64,000 nucleotides of DNA from Gracilimonas sediminicola (GTDB lineage Bacteria > Bacteroidota > Rhodothermia > Balneolales > Balneolaceae), in assembly GCF_024320785.1 (NCBI RefSeq), contig NZ_JANDBC010000001.1:893309-957308 (forward strand), in the 5' to 3' direction. Made by a program: the position numbers and the translations under genes. Positions 17,573 to 26,225 of this stretch are shown here, in pieces. Position 1 is the first letter of the stretch, and the number at the start of each line of letters is the position of its first letter. The notes beneath the pieces were generated by a model. It had not been told where the DNA came from and ran no database searches. It saw only the letters and a program-made list of their open reading frames with translations.

Positions 17573-18151
17573 ATGAATCCTGAGGTTGACTGGTTTTTTG
17601 AGAAAGACACTCAATGGAAACAAGAATATGAAAGACTCAGAATGCTCATCCTGGAATGTGGACTCACGGAGGAATTGAAATGGGGTTGTCCCTGCTACAC
17701 GGTTAACAAAAATAATGTAGTACTCATCCATGGGTTTAAAGATTACTGTGCTCTTCTGTTTCACAAGGGAGTGTTGCTGAAAGACCCTGAGGACATTCTG
17801 ATCCAGCAAACAAAGAATGTCCAGTCAGCCCGCCAGCTTCGATTCACCAATGTTGAAGAAATTATAGACACGGAACACATCATTCAGGCGTATGTCAATG
17901 AAGCAGTTGAGGTGGAGAAATCAGGAAAAGAAGTAAAAATGAAGAAGACTTCAGAGTTTGATGTGCCTGAAGAATTTCAATCTAAACTTGATGAAGACCC
18001 CGCTTTGGAAAAGGCTTTTGAATCATTAACTCCGGGACGTCAGCGCGGATACCTACTTCACTTTTCAGGGGCTAAACAATCCAAGACACGTAAACGAAGA
18101 GTAGAAAAAGCCATTCCGGACATTCTGGAGGGAAAAGGATTACATGACTAA
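17573..18151 (+). CDS. DUF1801 / YdeI-OmdA family protein, paralogue 1
   Basis: 192 residues from ATG 17573 (MNPEVDWFFEK); the longer frame from 17480 adds unrelated hydrophobic residues. The N-terminal DUF1801 domain (LRMLILECGLTEELKWGCPCY, FKDYCALLFHKGVLLKDP) resembles a frataxin-like fold; the C-terminal OmdA segment has FESLTPGRQRGYLLHFSGAK. OmdA-type proteins have been linked to bacteriocin protection, and DUF1801 proteins to iron handling, but the biochemical role is not settled. The next gene, six bases downstream, is a paralogue. Confidence 0.88.
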   Translation: MNPEVDWFFEKDTQWKQEYERLRMLILECGLTEELKWGCPCYTVNKNNVVLIHGFKDYCALLFHKGVLLKDPEDILIQQTKNVQSARQLRFTNVEEIIDTEHIIQAYVNEAVEVEKSGKEVKMKKTSEFDVPEEFQSKLDEDPALEKAFESLTPGRQRGYLLHFSGAKQSKTRKRRVEKAIPDILEGKGLHD

Positions 18152-18157
18152 AGAAAA

Positions 18158-18775
18158 ATGAACCCAGAAGTTGATCAATATCTCGATATCGGTTGCGGGC
18201 GCTGTCCGCTGGGCGGCACCCCCGATTGCAAGGTACAAGACTGGCAGGAGGAACTGAAACAGCTACGGCTCATCATCCTTGAATCGGGGCTTACAGAAGA
18301 AGTGAAATGGAGTGTGCCCTGCTACACTTTTGAAGGCAGCAACGTACTTATCCTCAGCGCCTTCAAAAACTATTGCTCGGTCAGCTTTTTTAAAGGATCT
18401 CTGCTCCAGGATCAAAACAAAATTCTTGTTAAACCCGGGAAAAATTCACAGGCAGCCCGCCTATTTAAGTTCACGAATGTTGAACAAATCAATGAATCTG
18501 AGAACACTATAAAAGAATATATCCGGGAAGCTATTGAGATTGAGAATTCCGGAAAGAAGGTGAAATTCAAAAAGAACCCGGAACCCATTCCTGAAGAGCT
18601 ACAGGCAAAATTCGATGAAGACCCTATACTAAAAGAGTCTTTTGAAGCACTAACACCCGGCAGGCAACGCGGCTACATCATTCACTTCTCCGGAGCTAAG
18701 CAGTCTTCAACCCGGCAACGAAGAATTGAGAAATACATTCCAAAAATCATGGAAGGGAAAGGATTTCATGATTGA
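18158..18775 (+). CDS. DUF1801 / YdeI-OmdA family protein, paralogue 2 with cysteine-rich N-terminus
   Basis: 205 residues, starting 6 bases after paralogue 1 and aligning with it along its length (LTEEVKWSVPCYTF, FEALTPGRQRGYIIHFSGAK). It differs by an insertion near the N-terminus, DIGCGRCPLGGTPDCKVQDW, which carries C-x2-C and a third Cys at a fixed distance and could hold a metal or FeS ligand set. Cys in the KWGCPCY motif of paralogue 1 is Ser here (KWSVPCY), so the pair is not redundant. The tandem is probably an old duplication, as identity is only moderate. Confidence 0.88.
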   Translation: MNPEVDQYLDIGCGRCPLGGTPDCKVQDWQEELKQLRLIILESGLTEEVKWSVPCYTFEGSNVLILSAFKNYCSVSFFKGSLLQDQNKILVKPGKNSQAARLFKFTNVEQINESENTIKEYIREAIEIENSGKKVKFKKNPEPIPEELQAKFDEDPILKESFEALTPGRQRGYIIHFSGAKQSSTRQRRIEKYIPKIMEGKGFHD

Positions 18776-18778
18776 TGA

Positions 18779-19648
18779 TTAATCATTGTCAGATTCACGG
18801 ATATCTGCTTCATCCCCAAACTTAGATCCTACCGGTGGGCGATAAGTTTGAAATGGAATCTTAAGCAGATTGCCCAGATTATCATTCTCGGCCGGGTCCA
18901 TATGTGTATCGATGCCATACTTGAGTTCAGTCATCTCATCTACCTGGGCAAAAGTTCCAAACATTCGGTCCCAAACGGCAAAGATATTCCCATAGTTAGT
19001 ATCGGTTAACGGCTGCGTATAATGGTGGTGAACTTTATGCATCAACGGTGTGATAAATACCCATGATAAAGCCCGGTCTATCTTTCTTGGCATGTTGATG
19101 TTCGCATGGGTCAGGTGCGCGAATAATGCCGATATACTTTGATAAAGGAAGACAATCCAGATTGGTGCACCTACAACTATCACCCCAATAATGGTAAAAA
19201 CCATTCGGAAAACAGCTTCGCCGGGGTGGTGACGGAGCCCGGTGGTTACATCTACAGTAGTATCACTGTGGTGAACGAGATGAAATTTCCACATGAACAC
19301 AACTTTATGTTCTATCCAGTGAATCAGGTAAGCACCGAAGAAATCGAGCAGCATTACTCCAACTATGGCCTGAGCCCACACCGGCATTTCAACCCATTGA
19401 AGAACGCCGAATTCGTTAGTCGTCACATAATTGGATGACCAAACCAAAAGACCGGCAAAACCCAGACCTATCACCACAAAAAAACCATTTAGCACCAGAT
19501 TGATAGCTGCATGGCGTACTTTTTTATATCCAAACTCGAAGAGCGGAAAAACACCTTCAATAATCCAGAACAGAAAAATCCCGCCCACCAACATGCCCGC
19601 CCGGAAAACCGTGGGGACATCTTCAAAAAATTCAATTAATGATTCCAT
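18779..19648 (-). CDS. Sterol desaturase / fatty acid hydroxylase family membrane protein
   Basis: 289 residues with four or five membrane helices. The di-iron histidine clusters are present: HWIEHK (about residue 110), HLVHHSD (about 123), HHPGEAVFR (about 138) and HKVHHHYTQP (about 205). Members insert hydroxyls or double bonds into lipids such as sterols, carotenoids or fatty acids in the membrane, using oxygen. The particular lipid is unknown. It converges with paralogue 2 of the DUF1801 pair with only 3 bases between stop codons. Confidence 0.9.
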   Translation of the reverse strand: MESLIEFFEDVPTVFRAGMLVGGIFLFWIIEGVFPLFEFGYKKVRHAAINLVLNGFFVVIGLGFAGLLVWSSNYVTTNEFGVLQWVEMPVWAQAIVGVMLLDFFGAYLIHWIEHKVVFMWKFHLVHHSDTTVDVTTGLRHHPGEAVFRMVFTIIGVIVVGAPIWIVFLYQSISALFAHLTHANINMPRKIDRALSWVFITPLMHKVHHHYTQPLTDTNYGNIFAVWDRMFGTFAQVDEMTELKYGIDTHMDPAENDNLGNLLKIPFQTYRPPVGSKFGDEADIRESDND

Positions 19649-19718
19649 AGAAACAGAGTGTTAATTAGCCACCTGCTAAAGATGCTAAAACAGTGATTGA
19701 TCTTCAAAATCAAAACAT

Positions 19719-19757
19719 AAAAAAAAGCCCCCACTCAAAGTTATGAGCGGGGGCTAA
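19719..19757 (-). terminator. Terminator after the metalloprotease gene
   Basis: On the minus strand AGCCCCCGCTCA pairs with TGAGTGGGGGCT (one mismatch) around a 6-base loop and is followed by a run of T, 25 bases after the metalloprotease stop. Confidence 0.85.
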
Positions 19758-19781
19758 AAAATTACTTAGCTGGTTTAGAAA

Positions 19782-22304
19782 TTAATCGTCACCATCTAAA
19801 ATGTCTTCAACTCTCATTTGCGCGTCCTCAAGATGCACACGGGTTGATCGGTCAAATCCACCACTTCTGAGCGCACGAGCGATATCGCGGTTCAGGATAG
19901 TAAGCTGATTTCGAACGATTGGTCGGATATCAGACTGACTTACATCAACCTGGGTCCAGCCAAGAAATTGTCTCCACTGAGCAGGAATACTTGGAAGCTC
20001 ATTGTTCATCAATGATTCCATCTGTTCGATGTATGCACGCTGCAGGTTTCTGCGATGCACGTCAATATTCTCGTTTGCACGCACTTCAGTGAAGATACCA
20101 TTTCGCAGGTCATCCATCATTTCAAAAGCGGTGTAAACATCACCGGAAGCTCGTCGCTCAAATTCAATCAGGCGAGCAATACGTTGAGCATCTGCTACAC
20201 TACCAAGTACATTCTCCTGGTAGTTTCTGAAGTTATCAATTGCAGATGACTGGTTCACGCGGCTCAGGATTTCATCACTGAATGCCCAGGTTGGTGAACT
20301 GAATGCATGCTGCTGCAGAAACTCCATGGCATCACGTTGTGTAGCTTCGGGTACCGGCTCGTAAACTGCACCGTCCTGCTCATAGGTTTTATGATTCTCA
20401 TACACACCGCCAATATTGCTGAGTGCATGGCCCATGTAGCGGTACCACTGGCTGAGGACATTGCCGTACAGTTCTTCCAGCTCTTCGAAGTTAGCTCCAT
20501 CTCTCTCTGTCCAGTCAATCAGGTTTTCAGTAATAACCTGAAGGTTGGCAAGACCAAGTTCACCGGCTTCCATAGCATTGTTGGTGAGGTCTTCATTCTG
20601 AGAACGAGGATCAATTTTACTTCCTGTCTGACGACCATAGAAATAAACCGGATCATCAGCTCTTTCGATAGTCCACTCATTCAGAGTAGCTTCGATTTCT
20701 TCGTCACTCATGTCATCCGGGAACCAGGTATATCCCCATTTGGTCACCCATTTGTCATATTCACCAACAGCAGGATAGAAATTTGTAACTCCGTCACCGG
20801 GCTGAGCCACATAGTTGAAACGGGCATAATCCATAATGGAAGGTGCGGTTCCGTGGTTTGAGGTAAACTCAGGATCGCGAAGCTGATCTACCGTGTAGGC
20901 ATAACTTGAACCCCAGTTGTGAGGGAAACCAAGTGTGTGACCTACTTCGTGAGCAGATACAAATCGAATCAGTTCACCCATAATTTCATCATCAAATTCC
21001 ACACCTCGGGCATCCGGGTTAGCTGCGGCCGTTTGAATGAAGAACCAGTTGCGAAGCAGGTTCATCACGTTGTGGTACCAGCCAATGTCACTTTCCAGTA
21101 TCTGTCCGCTTCTTGGGTCATGTACATGCGGACCGTAGGCATTTTGCACCGGAGATGCGAAGTACCGGATTACAGAATAGCGCACATCTTCCGGGCTGAA
21201 CTCAGGATCTTCTTCTTTGGTAGGAGGAAGTTTACCCATGATAGCATTTTTGAAACCGGCGGCCTCAAAAGCCACTTGCCAGTCATCCACACCCTGAATC
21301 AGATATTCTCTCCATTTCTTAGGTGTAGCAGGGTCTACATAATAAATAATCGGATTTTCAGGCTCTACCAGCTCATCACTTTCGCCGTTTAACCAGGCGA
21401 TGTAGGCTTCTTTATCTTTAGGAACCAGTTTCCAGCGGGTGATGTCGCGTATTTGCTTCGCCTTTTGAGCATTATCCGTGTACTTGGTTTTCTGAACACT
21501 GAAGAATCCGACTCGCTGATCGTACGAACGAGATCTCATTTCCTCTTCCGGAAGTACAATCATACTATGGTTCAACTCCAGAGAAATAGTTCCGGTAGAA
21601 GAGTTTGAAGGAGGATTACTGGCGTCATATGTAATCAGATTCCGCGCTTCAATATTCTTAGGGTAACTGTTGATGTGCTCAATAAAAGTTCGGCTGCCAT
21701 CAACACGGCGCACCTGATATTCTCGTCTGTCACCGCTATCCAATCCTAAAGATGGGATGTCATCAGTAAACAGGCTGGTGATTTCAACTACGGAACCGGT
21801 TGAGTCTTCGTTCAGAGCGGCAATATCAAACGATGCGATAATGGGCTCGAAGTTCGAATTTCTTACCGCTTCATAAATGGGCATCGTATCTGAGGCAACG
21901 TTCTCGTAGGAAACGTGGCGCAGCAGAATCTTGTCTTGTTTCTTTTGCCACCGCACGATTTGAGTATTCAGCTTTTCGCCGCCGTAACCCAGGTTATCGG
22001 CCGTTTTAGCAATACGACTCACTAATAGCATTTCGCGGTCTAAAAGGTCATCGGGAATTTCGTAATAATATTTGTCGTCAACTTTATGCACATCAAACAG
22101 ACCTTCGTCTGTTTCGGCATCTTTGGTGATTACATCACTGTATTTCTTCATCCCGTCATCGCTGCCAGGGCCACCACGCATTCCGCGCGTTGGGTTTTCT
22201 GAAGAACTTGCGGCTTGTTCTGCTGTTTTACACCCTGCAAATACAAAGGTAAAACTCAGAAGCAATACGGCAAGTTTGGTAAAAGTATTTTTTCCGTAGT
22301 TCAT
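19782..22304 (-). CDS. Zinc-dependent metalloprotease lipoprotein (DUF5117/DUF4953 family)
   Basis: 840 residues. The signal peptide ends in a lipobox, FVFAGC with Cys25, so it is anchored to a membrane and in Bacteroidota-like cells probably faces the periplasm or surface. The zinc site HEVGHTLGFPH at residues 452-462 is the metzincin-type HExxHxxGxxH, and the segments GYGGEKLNTQIVRWQKK and SVIRYFASPVQNAYGPHVHD are typical of this large uncharacterised family. It is expected to degrade peptides or proteins, but no substrate is known. It is transcribed alone and ends at a strong hairpin. Confidence 0.92.
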   Translation of the reverse strand: MNYGKNTFTKLAVLLLSFTFVFAGCKTAEQAASSSENPTRGMRGGPGSDDGMKKYSDVITKDAETDEGLFDVHKVDDKYYYEIPDDLLDREMLLVSRIAKTADNLGYGGEKLNTQIVRWQKKQDKILLRHVSYENVASDTMPIYEAVRNSNFEPIIASFDIAALNEDSTGSVVEITSLFTDDIPSLGLDSGDRREYQVRRVDGSRTFIEHINSYPKNIEARNLITYDASNPPSNSSTGTISLELNHSMIVLPEEEMRSRSYDQRVGFFSVQKTKYTDNAQKAKQIRDITRWKLVPKDKEAYIAWLNGESDELVEPENPIIYYVDPATPKKWREYLIQGVDDWQVAFEAAGFKNAIMGKLPPTKEEDPEFSPEDVRYSVIRYFASPVQNAYGPHVHDPRSGQILESDIGWYHNVMNLLRNWFFIQTAAANPDARGVEFDDEIMGELIRFVSAHEVGHTLGFPHNWGSSYAYTVDQLRDPEFTSNHGTAPSIMDYARFNYVAQPGDGVTNFYPAVGEYDKWVTKWGYTWFPDDMSDEEIEATLNEWTIERADDPVYFYGRQTGSKIDPRSQNEDLTNNAMEAGELGLANLQVITENLIDWTERDGANFEELEELYGNVLSQWYRYMGHALSNIGGVYENHKTYEQDGAVYEPVPEATQRDAMEFLQQHAFSSPTWAFSDEILSRVNQSSAIDNFRNYQENVLGSVADAQRIARLIEFERRASGDVYTAFEMMDDLRNGIFTEVRANENIDVHRRNLQRAYIEQMESLMNNELPSIPAQWRQFLGWTQVDVSQSDIRPIVRNQLTILNRDIARALRSGGFDRSTRVHLEDAQMRVEDILDGDD

Positions 22305-22419
22305 GGTTCCTCGTTAGTTCTTAATTGGTAAATAATCAGATAGGTGAAAGTGAGGCTACTTTGCCTGCTAATCAAGTAGTAGCGGGTAATTGATGTGTAA
22401 AAATATTAAAAGAACCCTC

Positions 22420-23295
22420 TCAGCGGAGGTGTTCCACGAACCAACCTTCTGTCCATTCCAGCACTTCAGCAAAAGGTTTGGGGAAATCCTGGTCTTCAAA
22501 AGGATGTGCAGCTCCATACGTATGCGTGCCGTTGGCAACCAACCGAAGCTCTTTGTCCCGGGCTTCGCAGGCAATATGCAGTTTTTCTGAGTTGGTATAA
22601 GTCACAGCTTCGTCATCCCTGCCATGAATAAAAAGGGTCGGGATTCTCAAATCCTTCACCCGCTCCATCGCTATAACCCGTTCTGCATTATCCACGGAGT
22701 CTTCATATACCACTTTCCCGACCTTCATCTTCTGTCCGGTGCGGCTGTTCTCAATTTCAGTATAACCCTGTTCTTCCCAATCTTTTTTCATTTCTTCGGT
22801 CCAGCGCTCCCGATAATCAGCCACAGCTGACCATGTGACTAAACACTGTACAGGAGCATATTCAACAGCTGCCGAGATAGCTGTTTGCCCACCACGGGAA
22901 TGCCCCAACAATCCAATCACATCTGTATTTAGATTGGAGTGGTTATCTGTAATCTCTCCTTTTTGCAGCGCATCAATCACGGTACCTACATCATCAAGGT
23001 CCTGTGAAAGTGTTTCCCTTTCGAAAAGCTCCAACTCAGTGAATTCGGTCTTATTGTCACCGATTCCATTGAGTGAAAAATTCATGGCAACTACTCCATA
23101 CCCGGCCCGTGCCAGTTCTTCGCAAACATCCGGAAATGGTCCCCAGTCTTTGAAACCTTTTAATCCGTGCAGGAAAATAATGACCGGAAAGCTCAGTCCG
23201 TTTCTTGAAATAGGTGAATACAAATCATAACGGATCGGCAACCCTTCATTAGATTCTACCTGTCCGGATGAAATCGAAATACTGCTAATCTCCAT
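22420..23295 (-). CDS. Alpha/beta hydrolase of dienelactone/prolyl-oligopeptidase type
   Basis: 291 residues. The nucleophile elbow is GHSRGG (Ser about 130), with an oxyanion strand IIFLHGLKGFKDWG, an acid in FIHGRDDEAVTY and a His in NGTHTYGAAHPF near the C-terminus, so the catalytic triad is complete. A broad esterase or peptidase role is likely. It follows the RluB gene by 11 bases on the minus strand, so it is the last gene of the ScpB-RluB transcript, although a functional link is not obvious. Confidence 0.88.
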   Translation of the reverse strand: MEISSISISSGQVESNEGLPIRYDLYSPISRNGLSFPVIIFLHGLKGFKDWGPFPDVCEELARAGYGVVAMNFSLNGIGDNKTEFTELELFERETLSQDLDDVGTVIDALQKGEITDNHSNLNTDVIGLLGHSRGGQTAISAAVEYAPVQCLVTWSAVADYRERWTEEMKKDWEEQGYTEIENSRTGQKMKVGKVVYEDSVDNAERVIAMERVKDLRIPTLFIHGRDDEAVTYTNSEKLHIACEARDKELRLVANGTHTYGAAHPFEDQDFPKPFAEVLEWTEGWFVEHLR

Positions 23296-23306
23296 GTAAT
23301 ATGTGT

Positions 23307-24149
23307 TTATTTGCCTTTATTAAAGTCTAATGTCTCAAGCTTAACCAATTTTCGCAGGTTATTAATTTCATTTTGGCGAAGATATCTCCATCTCCCCATC
23401 GGAACGTCTTTTAGCGTGAGTCCTGCATATTCAATCCGTTTGAGTTTGGTTACTTCTGTTCCGTGAAATTCTACCATGCGGCGAATCAATCGGTTCCGGC
23501 CTTCAAAAACTGACATCTCAAAGGTATATGGGTCATCCACAAATTGGGTAATGTTATATCCCTTAGCGATCCCGTCTTCCAGTTCAACACCTTCGAGATA
23601 CTGTTCAAGCTGCCCTTCCGAAAGAGGATTTTCTGTGGAAACCTGATAGGTTTTTCGAACCTCATAACTGGGGTGCATCAACCGATGTGCCAGGTCGCCA
23701 TCGTTAGTCAGCACGAGTAACCCGGTGGTGTTTCTGTCCAGCCGGCCCACGGGATATACGCGATAACCGGTGGCATCTTCAATCTGATCCATTACCGTTG
23801 TCCGGTCGCGGTCATCGTCTGTTGTAGTAATTACATCTTTGGACTTATGAAGCAGCAGATACACAAACGGTTCCAAACTCAGGTTTTGGCCATCAACCAC
23901 CACAGAATCTTTACGCCTGACTTTAGTTCCTAACTCTGTAGTTACTTGCCCATTAACCTGAACCTTACCCGCAGAAATATACTCGTCCGCATCACGGCGG
24001 GAGCAAAACCCGGCATGGGCTATAAATTTATTCAACCTGATTTCTTCGTCTTTGGAATAATTCTGATCAACGGTGGCTGCTTTTTTAGAGTCCGCCTTAT
24101 TCTTGGGTCTTCTCTTTCCTGATTTATTTCCACCTTTATGGTTACTCAT
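23307..24149 (-). CDS. rluB: rRNA pseudouridine synthase, RluB/RsuA type
   Basis: 280 residues. A lysine-rich 35-residue extension precedes an S4 RNA-binding domain (IRLNKFIAHAGFCSRRDADEY), and the catalytic domain has YPVGRLDRNTTGLLVLTNDGDL with the nucleophilic Asp in GRLDRNT and HPSYEVRKTYQV. It isomerises a uridine in large- or small-subunit rRNA; RluB (23S) is favoured because of its usual pairing with ScpB. The first 4 bases overlap the ScpB stop (ATGA), so translation is coupled. Confidence 0.93.
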   Translation of the reverse strand: MSNHKGGNKSGKRRPKNKADSKKAATVDQNYSKDEEIRLNKFIAHAGFCSRRDADEYISAGKVQVNGQVTTELGTKVRRKDSVVVDGQNLSLEPFVYLLLHKSKDVITTTDDDRDRTTVMDQIEDATGYRVYPVGRLDRNTTGLLVLTNDGDLAHRLMHPSYEVRKTYQVSTENPLSEGQLEQYLEGVELEDGIAKGYNITQFVDDPYTFEMSVFEGRNRLIRRMVEFHGTEVTKLKRIEYAGLTLKDVPMGRWRYLRQNEINNLRKLVKLETLDFNKGK

Positions 24150-24943
24150 TCTTCCTCGTTAGTTTCTCTTTCTTCATTTTCATTTTCAGGCTGAGCTTGT
24201 TCTTCCTCAACCTCTTCATGTTCTTCTGATTCTCTGACTGCCTTCTTTTCCTGGTATTCGGTCAGCAATTCTTCGGCAACGTCTTCTTTGGTAACTTCTT
24301 CATCTTCATCATTCATTTCCTCCATCATAAGCTGACGCTCCATCAATAACTGACGATGCTCAGCCATATCATCATCCTTCAGAATTTCATCGATCTCGCG
24401 TGGCTTCGGCAATTCATCCACCGAGTTAATTCCAAAATGACGCAGAAAATGCTTTGTAGTTCGGTATAAGAGCGGCTTTCCGGGACTATCGGCTCGGCCG
24501 GAAACTTCAATCAATGCTTTCTCCATCAGCTGTCGCAAGATGTACCCGGAGTCAACACCGCGAATCTGGTCCACTTCCGGCTTGGTGATGGGCTGGCGAT
24601 AGGCCACAATGGCAAGCGACTCAATCGCTGACTGCGACAGCTTCCGGTAGGCATTTTCGTGCTGAAAGATGCTGAGCCAGTAATGATATTTCTTCTGGGT
24701 GACAAAGGTATACCCCCCACCCAGCGCCTGAATACGAAAGCTCAGTCCATTTTCATCATAGCGTTCGTTCAGCTTGTCAACGAAATCAGATACCGTTTCT
24801 TCGGTAATTTCAATCTGTTCTTCATTATCAACAATGATTTCCCGGATTTTAGAACCGGGAATAGGCTCCTCACTGGCAAAAATCAGTGCTTCAATCACCG
24901 ATGAAAGCCGGGTGCCATCAACAAATTCATAATCGTTTCTCAT
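24146..24943 (-). CDS. scpB: SMC-Scp complex subunit ScpB
   Basis: 265 residues. Two winged-helix domains are visible: LSSVIEALIFASEEPIPGSK at the N-terminus and SQSAIESLAIVAYRQPITKPEVDQIRG at about residue 110, which binds ScpA. ScpB works with ScpA and SMC in chromosome condensation and segregation. The last 70 residues are a long acidic tail (many Glu) beyond the usual length, probably disordered. scpA is not in this window. Its overlap with rluB is the common arrangement. Confidence 0.95.
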   Translation of the reverse strand: MRNDYEFVDGTRLSSVIEALIFASEEPIPGSKIREIIVDNEEQIEITEETVSDFVDKLNERYDENGLSFRIQALGGGYTFVTQKKYHYWLSIFQHENAYRKLSQSAIESLAIVAYRQPITKPEVDQIRGVDSGYILRQLMEKALIEVSGRADSPGKPLLYRTTKHFLRHFGINSVDELPKPREIDEILKDDDMAEHRQLLMERQLMMEEMNDEDEEVTKEDVAEELLTEYQEKKAVRESEEHEEVEEEQAQPENENEERETNEEE

Positions 24944-25050
24944 CGAAAGTGGTCATAAAATTCAAAATTGCCGGCTTTCAAAATGCCGGCTGACAAAGAT
25001 TTTAATATACAGCCTAATAAAGAGCTAACAAAAAACTGTGCCGTGAAAGA

Positions 25051-26193
25051 TTATATACGTTTGTAGCAAATCAACCTGTTTTCATCCTTTCTGATAACTC
25101 TGTAGCCCAGAAGGTGAAAAATTTCCTTCACGAAGAACCGCGCAATGGTAAGATTTACGGAATAAGCACCGGGTTGAAATTCTTCTACCCCGGGCAGATA
25201 ATGCAGATAGTTGTTAAGGAAGCTGTCTCTGAAAATCGAAGATATTTCGAGCCAGAAAGGTGAACGTCCTTTAAGAATAAAAAAGCCGTCATTTCCTTTC
25301 TTCTGATATAGAGGCATAAATATGAATCCGGATACAGGGGCATTAATTCTCTGATGATCGTCATAAGCCAGAAAATCTCCTTTCCGTATGCTGTCAAAAT
25401 TTACATACCCCTTTTTCATCCTGAAAGTTAAAGGGTCTTCGACCATATAATGATGATCAATTTCATAGTATTTGATGGGGATATCCGACTCAGGCCTTAG
25501 TTTCTCTTCAAGTTGCCTTAGCTCCTTAATTCCCAGATTCACAATGTTGACGTAATCGAGATATATCCAAAGAAAGGCTTCGGTTCGCTCGATTGAAAGT
25601 GGGTCGGTGTGGCTGCCTGCTTCAAAACCAATCGCAGGGTAACCCAGATCGTTGATATAACTGAGTAATGTTCCGTGTATAGATTCTTCGATTCCCAGTA
25701 TTTGGGGAACCGGAAACCGCAAGGCAATTCTGCGGTTTTCAAGCGTATCATTAAAGGGAATGAATGCACAGCTTTTAGCCGATGTAGTATGTAAATCAAT
25801 GAAGTAAATCTCCTTCATATCATCACTGTATCTGCCAATCAGTCCCTTAATAATCTCCCTTATTTCCAGGGCCTCCTTCCATTCAGCTGATTCACGCAAT
25901 TCATCGGAACCTGAGTCAAGCTCGTTCCAAATTCGGTTCAGATCAAAATCTATATATCTTACCCCTTCTTCTATCGCAGTTTTATTACCGCTTATCATAT
26001 ACACCGAACCCTGCATATCACCTTTCATGGATTCAAGGGCATTGGCAATCTGCTTGCAAGCATTTATCCCGGCCGTCTCATTTCCATGCACTCCCGCAAA
26101 AACCACAAATATGGGACCTACTTCTGCTTCATGACTCCATATTATCCTGTTTGTATCGTCCTTTTTTTGTTCTGTTTCCTTTTCGTTGTGCAT
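25051..26193 (-). CDS. Succinylglutamate desuccinylase/aspartoacylase family metallohydrolase
   Basis: 380 residues from ATG 26193; a TTG five codons earlier is possible. The zinc ligands His36 and Glu39 are in FAGVHGNETAG and the third His is in FIDLHTTSAKSC; the M14-like fold includes AIGFEAGSHTDPLS, whose Glu would be the general base. The C-terminal half (KYYEIDHHYMVEDPLTFRM, ISGFIFMPLYQ) is the beta domain. The family deacylates N-acyl amino acids or trims glutamyl derivatives. It follows the GCS2-CBS gene by 32 bases, which suggests the pair makes and breaks an amide of an amino acid such as a glutamyl compound; that is inference. Confidence 0.85.
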   Translation of the reverse strand: MHNEKETEQKKDDTNRIIWSHEAEVGPIFVVFAGVHGNETAGINACKQIANALESMKGDMQGSVYMISGNKTAIEEGVRYIDFDLNRIWNELDSGSDELRESAEWKEALEIREIIKGLIGRYSDDMKEIYFIDLHTTSAKSCAFIPFNDTLENRRIALRFPVPQILGIEESIHGTLLSYINDLGYPAIGFEAGSHTDPLSIERTEAFLWIYLDYVNIVNLGIKELRQLEEKLRPESDIPIKYYEIDHHYMVEDPLTFRMKKGYVNFDSIRKGDFLAYDDHQRINAPVSGFIFMPLYQKKGNDGFFILKGRSPFWLEISSIFRDSFLNNYLHYLPGVEEFQPGAYSVNLTIARFFVKEIFHLLGYRVIRKDENRLICYKRI

Positions 26194-26225
26194 TAAGTTG
26201 ACGGTCAATACTTCGGTGCTGATAA

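Noticed and set aside
20307-20861. Open frame of 184 codons on the plus strand
   Set aside because: Antisense shadow of the metalloprotease lipoprotein; no domain, start signal or conservation hint.
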